Source: Impatiens glandulifera (Eukaryota > Streptophyta > Magnoliopsida > Ericales > Balsaminaceae). Taken from it: a DNA stretch of 64,000 nt. Below the pieces are notes generated by a model. The model worked only from the letters and a program-made list of their open reading frames with translations. It had not been told where the DNA came from and did not search any database. A program made the translations under genes and the position numbers. Of the stretch, positions 35,643-47,985 are shown piece by piece (positions within the stretch are counted from its first letter, which is position 1; every line of letters starts with the position of its first letter). Location of the stretch: the NCBI RefSeq assembly GCF_907164915.1, contig NC_061862.1:1240001-1304000 (forward strand). The letters run 5' to 3'.

Positions 35643-36222
35643 TGTTAGATTCTTTAGTCTAGATCTTTAATCCTTAAATCTATATTCTTAATTCTCTATG
35701 TCAATAAATTGAGATAAACTGTAATTGCGGAAACGTACTTGAATCTTTAATGAAGAACGGTTCATTAAGCCGTTCTTCGTTATTCTCTTCTTCTTGTTCT
35801 TTGATCTAGACCTGAATCTGAATGTGGATCTTCTCGTTCTGGATCTGGACCTGGATCGGAATATTTGATGTGGGTGGGGTTTAAGTCTTCCAACCCTATA
35901 TCGATAGCCTTCTTGAGAGTTCTTGAGAGATGAACTAAATCCTTATTGTTCGATGAGAGAAACAAATAGGCTGGCTATCTATATGGGTTGGGAACCTAGT
36001 CCTAATATACCCATTTATTATTCGGCCCATCAACGAAATAATGAATGGTATTTCTGCTTCTACACAAATATGTCCCCATATTTATTATAGATGTCCAAAT
36101 AAGCTCATAACCTTTATACTTTAATAGATCACTTTATTTGAACTTTAATCTTTATTATGATAACAACTAATATACAATTATTAAATTATATATGTACCCA
36201 AATATTGGAAATAATTCCAACA
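35643..36222 (-). repeat. LTR (5') of element A
   Basis: Partner of 29917-30496; the primer-binding site lies at 35628-35640 just inside it. Confidence 0.9.
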
Positions 36223-37149
36223 TACTTATGAATTCAACATTCCACTTCCTAGAAGATTGTTTAAGTCCATATAAACTTTTAATCAACTTACACACTTTAC
36301 TCTTTTCAGCTTTATCATATCTTTCAAGAGGAATCATGTAAATATTTTCATTTAAAAAACCATGTAGAAAAGCATTATTGACATCTACTTGGTGTAAATG
36401 CTAACTATTTGCAGCAGATAAAGTTAAAACAAGTATGATGGTGACCGTATTTCTTTTAACTCTTGTCTATTGTACCATCTGAATTAATCTTAGTTTTTAA
36501 AAATCCACCTACATCCTATTGTTTTCTCTCCTTTTGAAGATCAATAATTTCCCAAGTTTGATTACTCTATAGTTCTTCAATTTCTTGTTTCATAGCTTTG
36601 TTCCAGTCATCATTCATACAAATTTCTTTGTATGTATTAGGATCACAAATACTAGTGATATTTAAAAGAAATTCGTTTTGTTTTGTGGTATTTAGACCTG
36701 ACTGAAATGAAAATGTTTTGGGAACATAATGACATTTGTTAGCACTCATTATATAGTCTTTTGTCCAAATAGGTTTTTCTCTAATATTTTACTCTTTCTT
36801 AAAGGATCTCGAATCTCATCATCAAACACAATTAACTCAGGTAAAAAATCATTAATTGCATCTGATGATGATCTTTCATTTTCACTAATATTGACTAGTT
36901 GTTTTTTGATCAGTTTGGGAACAAAAATTTGGAGAATTAATTTCTAGAATATTTGATCTGGACAACATGTTCCAAGATCATCACAAAATTGAGTATTATT
37001 CATGTCATTATTCTTCTTTATTGCGTCTTCCTTTTTACGATTCAATTTATCAAAAAGAAAGATATTTTCAAAAAAATTACATTTCTTGATGTAAATATTT
37101 TGTTTTTCTCTAAAACATACAACTTATATGCCTTTTGTCATATTTGATA

Positions 37150-37809
37150 TCATAGAAATACATATTTAATTCCTCGGATATCAAATTTGAATTTGTCTGG
37201 TTTATTATTTGAACTATAGCAAAGACATCCGAATCTCTTGATATCTTCCAAATCTGGTTTTTTGTTTTTAAGAATTTGAAATGGACTTTTCCAATTAAGA
37301 ATTTGAGATGATAATCTATTAATAAGATGGGTTGCCATTAAAATTGTAAAGGTCCAAAATTTGATTGGTAAATTAGATTGAAACATAAGAGATATTGCAA
37401 CTTGTAGAAGATGTCTATGTTTTCTTTCTATCACTCCATTTTGTTTGGGTGTGTAAACACAAGATTTTTGATGAAGAATTCCCAATGATTTAAAAAAGGA
37501 TTTGCATCTGAAATTAGTAAATTCAGTCCCATTATCCGTCCTAAATATTTTAACTCTAGAATCATATTGAGAACTAGTCATTTTACAGAGCTCAATAAAT
37601 TTGTCACAAACTAATTCTTTGTTTTCATTTAAAAAAGTCCAAGTATATTTACTAAAATCATCAACTAATGTGAACATAAATGGACAGTTAATAAAAAATT
37701 CTTGTCTATAAGGACCCCAAATATCAGCATGAACTAATTCAAAACATTTAGAACTATTGGTTATGCTATTATGAAATGACAACCTATGCATTTTTGATTT
37801 AATGCACAC
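37150..37809 (-). pseudogene. Copia integrase fragment of element B
   Basis: A 219-codon uninterrupted piece contains the DDE core: LVHADIWGPY (first D), FRTDNGTEF (second D) and KQNGVIERKHRH (E), followed by the FGCLCY block that ends the copia integrase core. It is cut off from gag and RT by frameshifts. Confidence 0.85.
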
Positions 37810-39503
37810 TTCACAATGTTCTGATTTTGATTTGTACTTATGAAATAAACGTTGAATAACAATATCAGAAGAATGTCCAAATTTAGCATGTAATGTTTTC
37901 CAAATTCATAATAGTTGCACAGACTAAATATGGAGTTTTATTAACATTATCGATATTAAAATTGTCTTTTTCTTTATTACAAGAATAAAAAAACATATAA
38001 GCAATTTGAAATATAACCAACACCTAGAGTTTCATAAGATTCAAGGTTCAATTTGCAACAAATAGAATAAAAAATACATTTAATTTGATTTGATTTCAAA
38101 AGTTTTGAAATTGAAACTAAATTATATTCAAACTCTGATACAAAAAAACATTTTCAAGAATAGTTTTGTCTCTTAGTTTGACTCTACCAGTATAATTAAC
38201 ATGTACTTTTGTTTTGTTTGGAAGATAAACAAAAATTGGTTTTTTTTAATGCTTTAACACAAATTATGTTTTGTTTGTTAAAACATGCATGATTAGTTGT
38301 CCATGTATCAATGTTTCATAACTGTTCTTTGTTTTGAAAATCATTTGTTTTTGAACCGTTATGAATTTTGTTAAAAATATTTGAACAAAATATACCTGCA
38401 TTATTTTTGCTAGATGATGCTTCAGAAGATTTATACATCAATTGTCTAAGTATCATGTTTGGCATTTCAATTGCTTCCTCTTAGTATCCCTTTTGTGCAG
38501 TATTCATCTTTTGATCTCCTTCTTCAACATCAAATGGTGTAAATACCATATTTACAGACTTCTTTTCTTTTGCATCACGATTTTCTCTCCACCAATTAGG
38601 ATACCCTATAATCTTGAAACAACATTCTTTTAGATGACCAGTGCCGCTATAAAATGTACAACGAAGATTTCTTTTAGAATTACTTCCTTTATTGATTTTG
38701 TTTCCTCCAACCTTGAACTATATAGCAGTATTTTCCACATGTTTTTGGCTCACGTTACTAATTTGTCTTTGTTTTTGAATAGATAACAAAGATGCATAAG
38801 CTCTATCGATATTTGATGGAAGTTTAGACACTAATATTTGACTTTTTACATAGTTAAAAGAAACATGAGGCCCACTCAACCTTCTTTTATGATCTTGTTC
38901 TTCAACCAGATTTGAAATTCGGCAATATTTATTAATTTGAATCCTACAGTTAATATCTTGGAAGAGGATTTAGTGCCTGAAACTCATCTCAATGTCTATT
39001 CATCTTATAAAAATGAAGCTCAAGTTCTCCAAAATTCTGCTTCATAAAACATATTTCTTTCTACAACTGGAAAGAAGATTGTTCATTCTTAACTTGGTAT
39101 CTTTTCTTAATTCCTTTCCACAATTCAAATGTTGTATCAGTATGAACAAGATCTTCTTTGATTTCAGTTGTCAAGGAGTTCAAGATCCAAGACATAATTA
39201 GTGAATCTGCCTTCATCTATCTTACTAGATTAATGTCATTTTTAGGACAACTAATTGACCCATCAATAAAACATTGTTTCGATTTTGCTATCAATGCTAT
39301 GCAAATACTCGGCTCCAACTAATATAGTTTTTACCAATGAAAAGAATTGTAACTAATGACATGCCAGTGTTATCGTGTGCAGATACATACAAAGGATCAT
39401 CTGTAATTTGCGTCATTATTTTTATTGATTTTGTCAAATTTCTTCAGTTCTTATTGGAGTTTGCTTTACTTCCTCATTGATTTTTCCTTTCGCTCTGATA
39501 CCA

Positions 39504-39768
39504 TGAACAATTATGAGGTGTTCTTGATTATTATCAACAACAAAATATATATAAAGAGCTCCGATTGAGAATATATGAAGAGAATAGATGAGATTAAGGT
39601 TTAGAAGTAAAGAATTTTACAAAACGTAGCAGATCCTGAGAGGGACTGCCTCCCTTTTATATATGCAACAATATTACGAAATATTCTTATATTTTATTCT
39701 AATGTTCAAATTACATATGAAATATAAATTATAAACAAATCACTTTAAAATATATTCTAATAAAAGAC
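39504..39768 (-). repeat. LTR of element B
   Basis: About 265 bp, starting (minus) near TTAGAATATATTTTAAAGTG and ending in TGTTCA before the primer-binding site. It is clearly related to the plus-strand LTR at 49932-50180, sharing AAGGGAGGC, TTTGTAAAATTCTTTACTTC and AATCAAGAACACCTCATAAT. Confidence 0.75.
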
Positions 39769-39889
39769 AACAACTCAGTTTTGCTCAAGGAATCTCAGCA
39801 TTACTGATAAGTAAAAATAGTTAATTAAGTAGTAGTATTAATTAACTATTTAAAATAAGAAATTAATTGTGGCAAAATAATAATGTGCA

Positions 39890-41280
39890 GACTAAACCAA
39901 GACCGGCCTTTGAAGATATCAGCATTTGGAAAATATCGGCATTTAGAAGATATCGGATTTCGGAAGTTCGGCTTTCGAAAGTTCGACATTCGGAAAATAT
40001 CGACTTTTGGAAGTTCGGATTTCAGAATTTTGGCATTCAGAAGATATTGGCTTTCGAAAGATCGACTTTTAGAAGATCGACATTCAGAAGATATAGGCTT
40101 TTGGAAAATATCGGCTTTCGGATTTCGAATTTCAGAAGTTCGGCATTCGGAAGACATCGATATTTGGATCCGGCTTTCCAAATATCAACATTTCAGATAT
40201 CAGTATTTCAGATATCAACATTTAAGAAAGCGCGCGTCCGACTTTCCAAATATCGGCTCTCAACAAGCGCATCCGACATTCTACATTTCAACATTCCATG
40301 AATCGCGTTTGGTATTATCTTCGTTGCTTCCCAAAACCAAAACACATTTCCGGTAGTGGCAGAAATCAGCTCTATGCTACATTATGATTTTATTTCCATT
40401 TTGGTGCAAGTCTGAGGAAAAACCTTTTGATAACAACTGCCTTCTAACACAGTTCAGACTGTCAAGAACACCAAAAGACAGATTATCCTTGCTACATTCT
40501 CCTAGGAAATGATAATCCAATTAATGTCATATTGACTTATTATAATTAAAGTACAGACAATATAAAAAAGTATCTCTTATGCTGTACTATTCTGGACTTC
40601 AACCAATCAAAGTGAAGACAATGGTCTTATGAAGCAGATATAGTCGTTGAAGTTGAAAACATATCCGTTGATATTTTGCCTATTTAAGAAGAAAAAGATC
40701 AACCTGCAAAAACACCGTTTTGCGAAAACCTTTTGACACCTTTAACCTTTGCTATCAAATACTTTCAAGCTTTCAAATTTACAATTTATCAAAGAGTGTT
40801 CTAGAATCTCACGTGTATTACAATACTACCTATTTTGTGTGAGTGGTGTGCATTGTAAGTTGACATAATTCGTTTCTGTTCAACATAGTGAGTGTATTGG
40901 GAGCTCGAAAACAGGCAGCAACTAAGCCCTAGTTATTCTGAGTTTGTACACGTGTTGTAAATCGATCGAATATTCTAGTGAATATCATTCTCAAAGGTTT
41001 GAGAAGAAGGGGTGAAGTAGGAGTTTTACTCCGAACATCCATAAATCTTGTGTTGTGCCTTTTCTTCCTCATTATCCTCTAAACCGATCATCTGTTGCTT
41101 CAAGTTGAAATAAACACTTCCGCACTTGAACTCGGTTCAAGAGTTTGTGACAGCTTGTGTAGAGTAGAAACAAGATAATCAACCTCTAACAAGGTTATTA
41201 TCGAACGGTGTGTGTGTAAGCTTTCAATATTACGAGACTCTAGTCTCTTTCGGCGATCCCGATCCTAAGAATTACTGAAT
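39890..41280 (+). mobile_element. Long LTR-like sequence, probably a solo or truncated LTR
   Basis: After the minisatellite come a TATTTAAG TATA-like motif (near 40680), GGAGTTTTACTCCGAACATCC (41009-41029, split here in my reading by one base) and CTTTCGGCGATCCCGATCC near 41250. These features resemble the end of a long copia LTR of the Sirevirus kind. No partner LTR or target duplication was identified. The call is inference. Confidence 0.35.
39916..40230 (+). repeat. 15/17-bp minisatellite with 47-bp higher-order period
   Basis: Units of the type ATATCGGCTTTCGGAAG (17 bp) and TTCGGCTTTCGGAAG (15 bp) follow the order 17-15-15. Three exact 47-bp periods run from 39950 to 40090, after which the pattern decays. 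Open frames on both strands here are by-products of the repeat lacking stop codons. Confidence 0.8.
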
Positions 41281-41990
41281 TAAAACCGAGATGCAATCGA
41301 TTTTGTCTCCTATGCGATTATCAAGAGTCATATTAGGGCATAAGACTGTGTTGGATCTCAAGAAAATGATATCAATTTTAGAATAGATAAGAAACATGCA
41401 GCTAGAGAAAGAACGTAGTATTAATTTAAGCAGAAGTAGGAACCAAAAGGAAAAAAAAATAAAATTTGAATCTGGCCGAGATCTTTCTTAACTTGATGTG
41501 TAAAAACCTTGTTTGTAAGAATCAACCATTAGAATTTAATTGCAAAGTTTGTTCGCATCTACAAAGTTAGCTTAAACCACTCATTTTAAACTTTAATTGA
41601 TTGGATTGGTCTATTAAAGTGTCAAATTAATGAATTTGTTTGAAATTATGTATTGTTAGTATCTATAATGCTTATATAGAGAAAAATGTTTCATTAAATA
41701 AAGCTGCATTACGAGTTATATTTAGTGATGAGACATTTTGTAAGTTTTATAGATGAAATAAATAAATATTTTCCAAAATATAACATGTACTAGTATGATA
41801 CAACCTTTGTAATTTCACTCGTGAAAAACAATAATAAGTGTATATGAAACAATAATAACATGGGCATTACAAGAAAAACAGATGCCTAATTATATGATGG
41901 CCTTTTTAATCGAGATCGGTTCTTTTCACATCAAGTTTTTGGGGGCAATGTGCTTCACCCACTTTTGGCCACATTTTATTTATCTTATCT
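41281..41990. other. Intergenic, no gene seen
   Basis: AT-rich DNA between the LTR-like sequence and a SINE-like stretch. Confidence 0.45.
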
Positions 41991-41994
41991 TTTA

Positions 41995-42175
41995 GTTTAA
42001 CATCAATAAAAGGCGGATATCTCCTAGTCTTCCTAAGGCCCTAAGTTCGAGCCCGTTAAGCGACAAGTTCTGCGCTTGGTTAAATTGTTAAGTGTGTTTG
42101 AATGATATTTGTTTAACCCGCAGGAATTAATCGCACTCCAAATTAGAAACGAGACCCAGCGTTTTAAAAAAATGT
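41995..42175 (+). mobile_element. Possible SINE-like sequence
   Basis: A B-box-like AAGTTCGAGCCC (near 42030) is followed by GCGACAAGTTCTGCGCTTGGTT. The same second block recurs at about 44075 and 60135, with the B box lost. No clear A box or target duplication. Confidence 0.3.
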
Positions 42176-42601
42176 ACGCACAGGAGGAGATGTGATTAAA
42201 ATTAATTTATGAAGCTGAATATTACCGGAGATGTGATTAAAATTAATTTATGAAGAAATGTTAAAGGTTAGGGTTTGATAATGTACTAAATTAAAACAAC
42301 GGAATCAAAGTTTTCAAGAAAAAAAAAGAGATCTGAAGAAGAAAAAATATTAATAGCCAATAAGAAGGAAATGTACATAACAATCTTTTAGATTTTTCAT
42401 AAAGAGATTTGGGGATTTTATACCCAAACATTACAATTGCATAACTTGTCTCTACTTATCCACTACTTCCATAACTACCCACTACACAAACAGTTATTAA
42501 CTTGCATAATTGTCCACTACTCCACTACACATAACTTTATGCCCATACAACATAACTAAATCTATCATAAACACCACACAAACATAGCACTAGAGGAAGA
42601 T

Positions 42602-42865
42602 GAAAAGCATAGCACAAACAACCAAGAGCGTTTCTGTTGGCAATTTTTTTGACTTGAATCATTTGGCAGCTGACTGGACTACACCTTCGAAATATGATGT
42701 GAACGTTTTTCTGAAGTTAGAAGTACATCAATTGCAAAAGAGATGCCTTCCTTCACAAAGGCGTTCAAGAAAACGTCTGAGCATTTTCGAAGAAGAATAT
42801 CAACAATTTGCAAGGCTACAATTAGAACATGTTGATCATTCCGAGACAAAACTCCTGCTAAGAAA
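42602..42865 (-). pseudogene. UPL3: Broken exon of HECT ubiquitin ligase UPL3
   Basis: Behind a good 3' splice site (TTGTAACAG) the minus strand encodes FLAGVLSRNDQHV, VALQIVDILL and DVFLNAFVKEGISFAIDVLL, matching the conserved armadillo-repeat region of plant UPL3/KAKTUS, an E3 ligase. The frame meets a TAG (near 42680). Shifted frames carry on with NDSSQK and then GCLCYAF, so at least one frameshift is present. Only one exon is found, so this is a captured or leftover fragment and not a gene. A plus-strand 134-codon frame (42600-43004) across it is antisense noise. Confidence 0.75.
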
Positions 42866-42997
42866 CTGTTACAACACAATAAAATTATCGTTATGCAATG
42901 TAAAAGTAAAATTTGAACCTAAAATTCGGGTAAAATTCAAACCCAAAATACTAGAAAAAGACGATCAAATTCTTCACGTAAAATATATATACCTTCC

Positions 42998-43141
42998 TCA
43001 GTGATTCACCCCCTTCTTCAGTGAACCATCCCTTGAGAATAACTTATATAAACCATCATAGACTTCAACTGTAGCACTCATGCTTACATTGATTTTTAAT
43101 CCTCCCACTCCTCCTTGGATTTCTTTTCCGCACAAAAACAT
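42998..43141 (-). CDS. Small ORF (47 aa), paralog of 57950-58078
   Basis: Minus-strand ORF with the blocks KEIQGGVGGLKINVSM and EVYDGLYKL, ending in TGA. Its counterpart at 57950-58078 keeps KEIQG..GGLKFNVSM and DVYDCLYKL. The substitutions are mostly conservative, which hints at coding constraint before or after the duplication. A GT donor just past the stop (GAAG|GTATAT, near 42990) could splice to the UPL3 fragment at 42865. I recognise no family. The TATA box seen in the other copy is degraded here (CTATAAGAAC). Confidence 0.35.
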   Translation of the reverse strand: MFLCGKEIQGGVGGLKINVSMSATVEVYDGLYKLFSRDGSLKKGVNH

Positions 43142-44409
43142 TTTTGTCTGAGGTTGTTTTAACATGTAATAGGAAAATGGTTCTTATAGATATTGAGGGA
43201 TGAAAGATAAGGTAAAACGCCGCCGACAGTGAGCTAATTTGAGACTAGGGTTTCTCTTAAGATCCTGTTCCATTTTATTAAATTACAACTAACCCCTTAC
43301 ATAATTTATAATTAGTTAAAATTATCCCAAACTTATAATTTAACATATTGGTCCTAATTGTTTTGACAAGCACCAATTTTTTAAATTTATCTAAAAATAA
43401 TGTTTTTTTATAATGTCTTATTAATGAGTTGATTTACATGAAATAATATTCTAAAATATTATATAACTATGTATATATTAACAATTTCAGCTTCAACTTG
43501 CACATTTAAAAATCATACATCCAAAATTTATAATTTCATCAAAATCCTATTCGGCTTGGTTTATTAAAAAAATTCAGTTTATTTAAAATAAAATGCTGAG
43601 GACGGTGATGAAGAGGATTGATGATTTTTTTAGATAAATTTTTTATATGGTATTAATATAAAATTATAAATTATAAAATAAATTTATTTATTTATTTAAA
43701 ATAAAAATATTTTAGTATTTTGTATGATGGTAGCGTTTCGTTTATGCGATCAATATAATGGGTAGATTAAATATTTTATATTAATTAAAAATTTTGAAAG
43801 AAGAAATCTCAAATTTATCTAACGGTTCTCAAATTTATCTATCACATTAATTTTTTAAATTAAAAAAAAATGACTGAAATAGTTTTATTAGAATAAACTT
43901 TGACCAATAAATTATTATATAATTTTATATTTTATTTTAATTTAAAATATACTATATTATATAATATGAATGGTTGAAAATATAGTTAAGAGATATTCAA
44001 TCGTTTAGATCCCTCTTCTAGTCTAGCAAAAATATGAGATATACATTAACTCTAAGTTTCTCAGTTATGGCGGTCGGGCGACAAGTTCTGTGCTGAGTTA
44101 AATAGTTAAGTTTAATGCCTTACGAAAATAAAGATAAAGGTTATAAGATTATGTTAATTTTCTGTACAAAAATTATTTATTATTTTAAAATAAATAAGTT
44201 ATTTTAATTATTAATTTATTTCCAGATTATATCATTATTATTAACTTCTAATAATTTAATGAATAAAATGTAAAAACAAATAGTTGCATGTTATTTATAT
44301 TATTTTAAAATTTATTTTCAAAATTACATTATAAAAATTACACTAAAAAAGTAGTTTAATATTTTTTATTATAATAAATAAATTAAAATATCACTAAATT
44401 ATTCTTTTA

Positions 44410-44479
<70 letters not shown>

Positions 44480-45118
44480 CAACAGTAACTATCATTGGTC
44501 AATAGAGAGTAGTTACACATTATTAACAATTAACGTAATATATCATTGACAATTGACATAATCTAAGTTGAGATTAACAATATTTTACATAGAGAAGAAA
44601 AAAAAACTGGATTATGTGAATATATATTTAAAAATAAAAAAATAAAAGTGAGACCTTATTGTGGTTTTGATGATAAATGAAAATAAAAATATTAGGTAAG
44701 ATTTTTACAATAATGGTAACTTTTTATAAAAAAAAAATCGATTAATAATTAATACCCTGATATATAATCTATAATTATATCACTATTTTAATTTTTTTTC
44801 AAAAAGTAAATACTTTTGAAAAACAAAATAATAGTAAAATATCTATATATATTATCACTCATATTTTTCACCAACAAATAAAATGTATATACATAATGAT
44901 TTATTTTGATTGCTATATTCACTAAATTTAATTATTTTAAACATTTTTATAAAATAATATAACATTTTAACGTTAAAATTAATAAATAAATAAAATAATA
45001 TAAATATATAATATTTTAAAGTTATAATTAATAAAAACAACTTAACTTAATATTATTTTTTTATAAATATAATTAGATAATTGAAGAGTTTGAAAAATAT
45101 ATTTGAAATCATATTAAT
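43000..45118. repeat. Segmental duplication, copy 1
   Basis: Long blocks match 57950-61166 in the same order and orientation: the small ORF and its leader, the AAATGACTGAAATAGTTTTA block (43868; 59939), the CAAGTTCTGTGCTGAG block (44083; 60137), a (TA)n tract (44408-44476; 60438-60466), and AT-rich DNA to about 45118. Copy 2 has roughly 1 kb more in the middle. Confidence 0.75.
44408..44476. repeat. (TA)n microsatellite
   Basis: About 34 TA dinucleotides; shorter at the matching place in the other duplicate. Confidence 0.9.
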
Positions 45119-45499
45119 ATCAACTAGGAAAATTTCCGTACGATCCACACGGATAAGGATAAAAATAAAATAAATTAAAAAATTATAATAATATTTATTA
45201 ATGTTTAAAATTATTAAAATAAAAAATATAACGCTCTCATTCCACATTTTATTCACTTCGATAAAACAACTTATTTTCTCACATGTTTCATCACATATTT
45301 TTTTCGAATAATCTCTCATTTCGTGACTTTACACTTTTACTTTGTCAATCAAATATTTGATTCATATTTTTTAATAATTAGCATCGTGACCTCACACTTT
45401 TGTCAATTAAATATTTAATTCATATTTCTTTAACCACTTTTAAATGATACCGATCTATTATCCTTCGAAAACCACATCTCAATCACATTTGATTAAAAG

Positions 45500-45870
45500 T
45501 TAAATTTGTTATGTTATGTTAGGTTGCAAGTTCGAAACTTACAAATAACATTTTTAAATTTATTTTTAACCGTTTTAAGTTTATGGGCGGGTCAACCCAC
45601 AATCCGACCCAAGTATCCATTTACTCTCACATAAATATCCAAATTAACCACAACTCTCGACCCGGCAATCCAGACACTTTAAAAATTAAGCATCATTATA
45701 TATATATATATAGATTAATTAGTTAAAAAATTGAACTTTTATTGATTAAATGTCTCGCGTTCATCAAATTTAGTTTTGAATCTTAAATATAAAGTGTTGT
45801 TAGCCTAGTTGGTTAAAAGGTTATACTTGGTTTGTTAGGTTGTAAGTTCGAAACTTATAAATAACATTTT
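45500..45870 (-). mobile_element. Helitron unit fragment, inverted
   Basis: Reverse-oriented Helitron unit pieces, including the GGGTCAACCCACAATCCGACC block (45591-45611, one base shortened when quoted) and a unit junction near 45705. On the plus strand the A box TAGCCTAGTTGG (45801-45812) and B box GTTCGAAAC (45846-45854) remain intact. Confidence 0.65.
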
Positions 45871-46620
45871 TAAATTTATTTTAAATTATATAAAAAATAT
45901 TTCTTTATATTATTTTTTAATTATTCAATTAAAAACTATATATATTTGTTGGGAAGGATTAATAATATCAATTTAAATTGTATTTAGATCTATAACAATT
46001 TTGCATTTTATCGACAATGAAAGGCCAATGAAGAACATTATATGTAAGATTTTATACACGATATGTTCTCCAATGTTAATGATGACACGAACATCCATGA
46101 ACTAGTCAAAATGCATAGAGATTCTATAAATTGTTTGATGATTCTAAACGGCCTTTGTATGAAGGTGCTCGAATAACGAAATCATCAACACACCGATTGA
46201 GAGTTCGTGTGTAGACACCATTACTTCATTGATAAATTTATAAATAACATTTTTAAATTTATTTTAAATTATATAAAAAATATTTCTTTATATTATTTTT
46301 TAATTATTCAATTAAAAACTATATATATTTGTTGGGAAGGATTAATAATATCAATTTAAATTGTATTTAGATCTATAACAATTTTGCATTTTATCGACAA
46401 TGAAAGGCCAATGAAGAACATTATATGTAAGATTTTATACACGATATGATCTCCAATGTTAATGATGACACGAACATCCATGAACTAGTCAAAATGCATA
46501 GAGATTCTATAAATTGTTTAATGATTCTAAACGGCCTTTGTATGAAGGTGCTCGAATAACGAAATCATCAACACACCGATTGAGAGTTCGTGTGTAGACA
46601 CCATTACTTCATTGATAAAT
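45855..46620. repeat. 383-bp tandem duplication, nearly identical
   Basis: 45855-46237 is repeated at 46238-46620. In the second half of the unit, read base by base, I see two substitutions. The breakpoints fall in a TTATAAATAACA word that belongs to the Helitron fragment on the left. This is a recent event. Confidence 0.8.
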
Positions 46621-47985
46621 TTAAGGTACGGTTTCATATTTGAAAAAACTGATGACACTAGTTATAACTTTTTCTTTTATTTGAAATGCAGAGAAACAAG
46701 GGTATAAATGTTGAGAATATGAATAAAATAAAATTTCTCCAACATACGGGTAGGGCAGTAAGCCTTTTTCACAAGTGGAGGAAAATTTGGTTTGTACATT
46801 ATTTCAAATAACTCAATATGAACAATGTTACTAATTTGATAAATCATTTATTTCAACATGCGAGTGAAATATGATGGACACCCACTGTTGTTGAAATTTT
46901 TAAGAGGATTTGTACCCCGAAATCTATTAAAGAAAACCCCAACCCGATCCTGGACGTATAAGCACAAGAGAAGATTGTAAGTGAAATGACTTTAATTAAA
47001 AATTTAATAAAACTATATAGTTTATATAAATGAAAATTAATTTAAAATTTGCAAGTGGAGATGAAAGAAGTAAGAAACAACGAACCAAATATCTTCGACT
47101 TAACAGAGAAAGTGTTTGTACCCCAACTGCATGAGACAGTGATCGGTATAGGATCGGCGTGCGGCCCACACACTTTCGTGGGGGATCGACGGAGTGACAA
47201 AAATTCACAACGAGCCACTAATCAATTGTTGATGGAAAAGAATGAAAAGTTTCGGGCGGAAATGAGAGAAATGACGTCTATAGTGGAGAAAATCCGACAG
47301 AAGGAGGCGAAAAGGGCAAAAGGGGAAGCGGAAAAGGAGGCGGAATTTCGACGGAAGGAGGCAGAAAGAGATGCGCAAATGGAGGAATATAAATAACAAA
47401 TTGCCTACCTAATGACAAGGTTTCCACCCCTAGTTAGTACATTGTAGTTCTTTTTTGAAACATTTGTAAATGTTTTGGTGGTTCAGAATTTTGGAAATAC
47501 AATAATATTTTTATGCATGGTATTGTATATGTTTTGGTTTTATGATAACACGTTTTAGTTGTGTAAAAAACGAACGGCCTATTTGAGCCATTTTAGGGAT
47601 AATATCGAGAGATAATAGATTATCTCTCGATATTTTACATGAGAGAAATACCGAAAGTTATTCTATTATCTTTCAATATTTCTCTGATGAAAATTACTGA
47701 GAGATAATAAATTATCTCTCGGGACATTACCGAGAGATAATAGATAATCTCTTGGTATTTTCTCTTGGGAAAATACTGAGAGATCTTCTAATAACCTTCG
47801 GTATTTTTTATACCGAGAGATTTACGAATCTTTCGGTAAAACACCTAAAAAGATTTACCGAAATCTGCTATACCAACGAATGCCGAGGATTTTCATATAT
47901 TTCGATATTGAGTTATACCGACAGATATAAGGTCAATATTGACAATTTTTACTCTCGATAATGACCTTTTTTTCACTAGAGCTTC
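46238..47985 (+). pseudogene. CACTA-like transposon gene remnant, copy 2
   Basis: Closely matches 25780-27200, with the same intron (GT near 46978, AG before 47057) and a coiled-coil exon that is open for 115 codons (47049-47396), ending MEEYK before a TAA. It includes the hairpin array and, past it, CGAGAGAT/ATACCGA subterminal words up to a CCTTTTTTTCACTAGAG end near 47980. The reverse of this end resembles a CACTA-type terminus. The upstream region has the extra 383-bp duplication. Confidence 0.5.

Larger units (their letters stand above)
29917..36222 (-). mobile_element. Decayed Ty1/copia retrotransposon with two LTRs (element A)
   Basis: Two 580-bp LTRs, 29917-30496 and 35643-36222, are almost identical and bounded by TG...CA. 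The element is flanked by a perfect 5-bp duplication TACTT (29912-29916 and 36223-36227). The minus orientation is fixed by a primer-binding site TGGTATCAGAGCC at 35640-35628, two bases inside the upstream LTR, and a polypurine tract AAGTGGGAGAT at 30508-30497. The 5.1-kb interior is badly decayed. Only scraps of copia pol survive, such as an RNase H tail near 31180-30935 and an integrase/RT-border scrap near 31750-31450. The rest is AT-rich tandem DNA. It cannot move on its own, but the matching LTRs imply a fairly recent insertion, so it probably moved with help from another element. Confidence 0.9.
36228..39768 (-). mobile_element. Copia element B, 5' two thirds
   Basis: Read on the minus strand: LTR (about 39768-39504), primer-binding site TGGTATCAGAGCG (39503-39491), a gag region with a degenerate zinc knuckle and GYPNWW block near 38650-38580, integrase (37809-37150), then broken reverse transcriptase (36750-36228) with [13 protein letters not shown] stops at the element A insertion; its continuation is not clearly found on the other side (before 29912). 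Several frameshifts and stops make it inactive. Confidence 0.8.

Noticed and set aside
29500..39768. Endogenous pararetrovirus
   Set aside because: Coding order (Gag, integrase with DDE, RT), tRNA-Met primer site and LTRs are those of Ty1/copia; no movement or coat-protein block was seen.
39846..40356. Three long ORFs (111-157 codons) on both strands
   Set aside because: All arise from the 15/17-bp minisatellite, which lacks stop codons; the peptides are only periodic translations.
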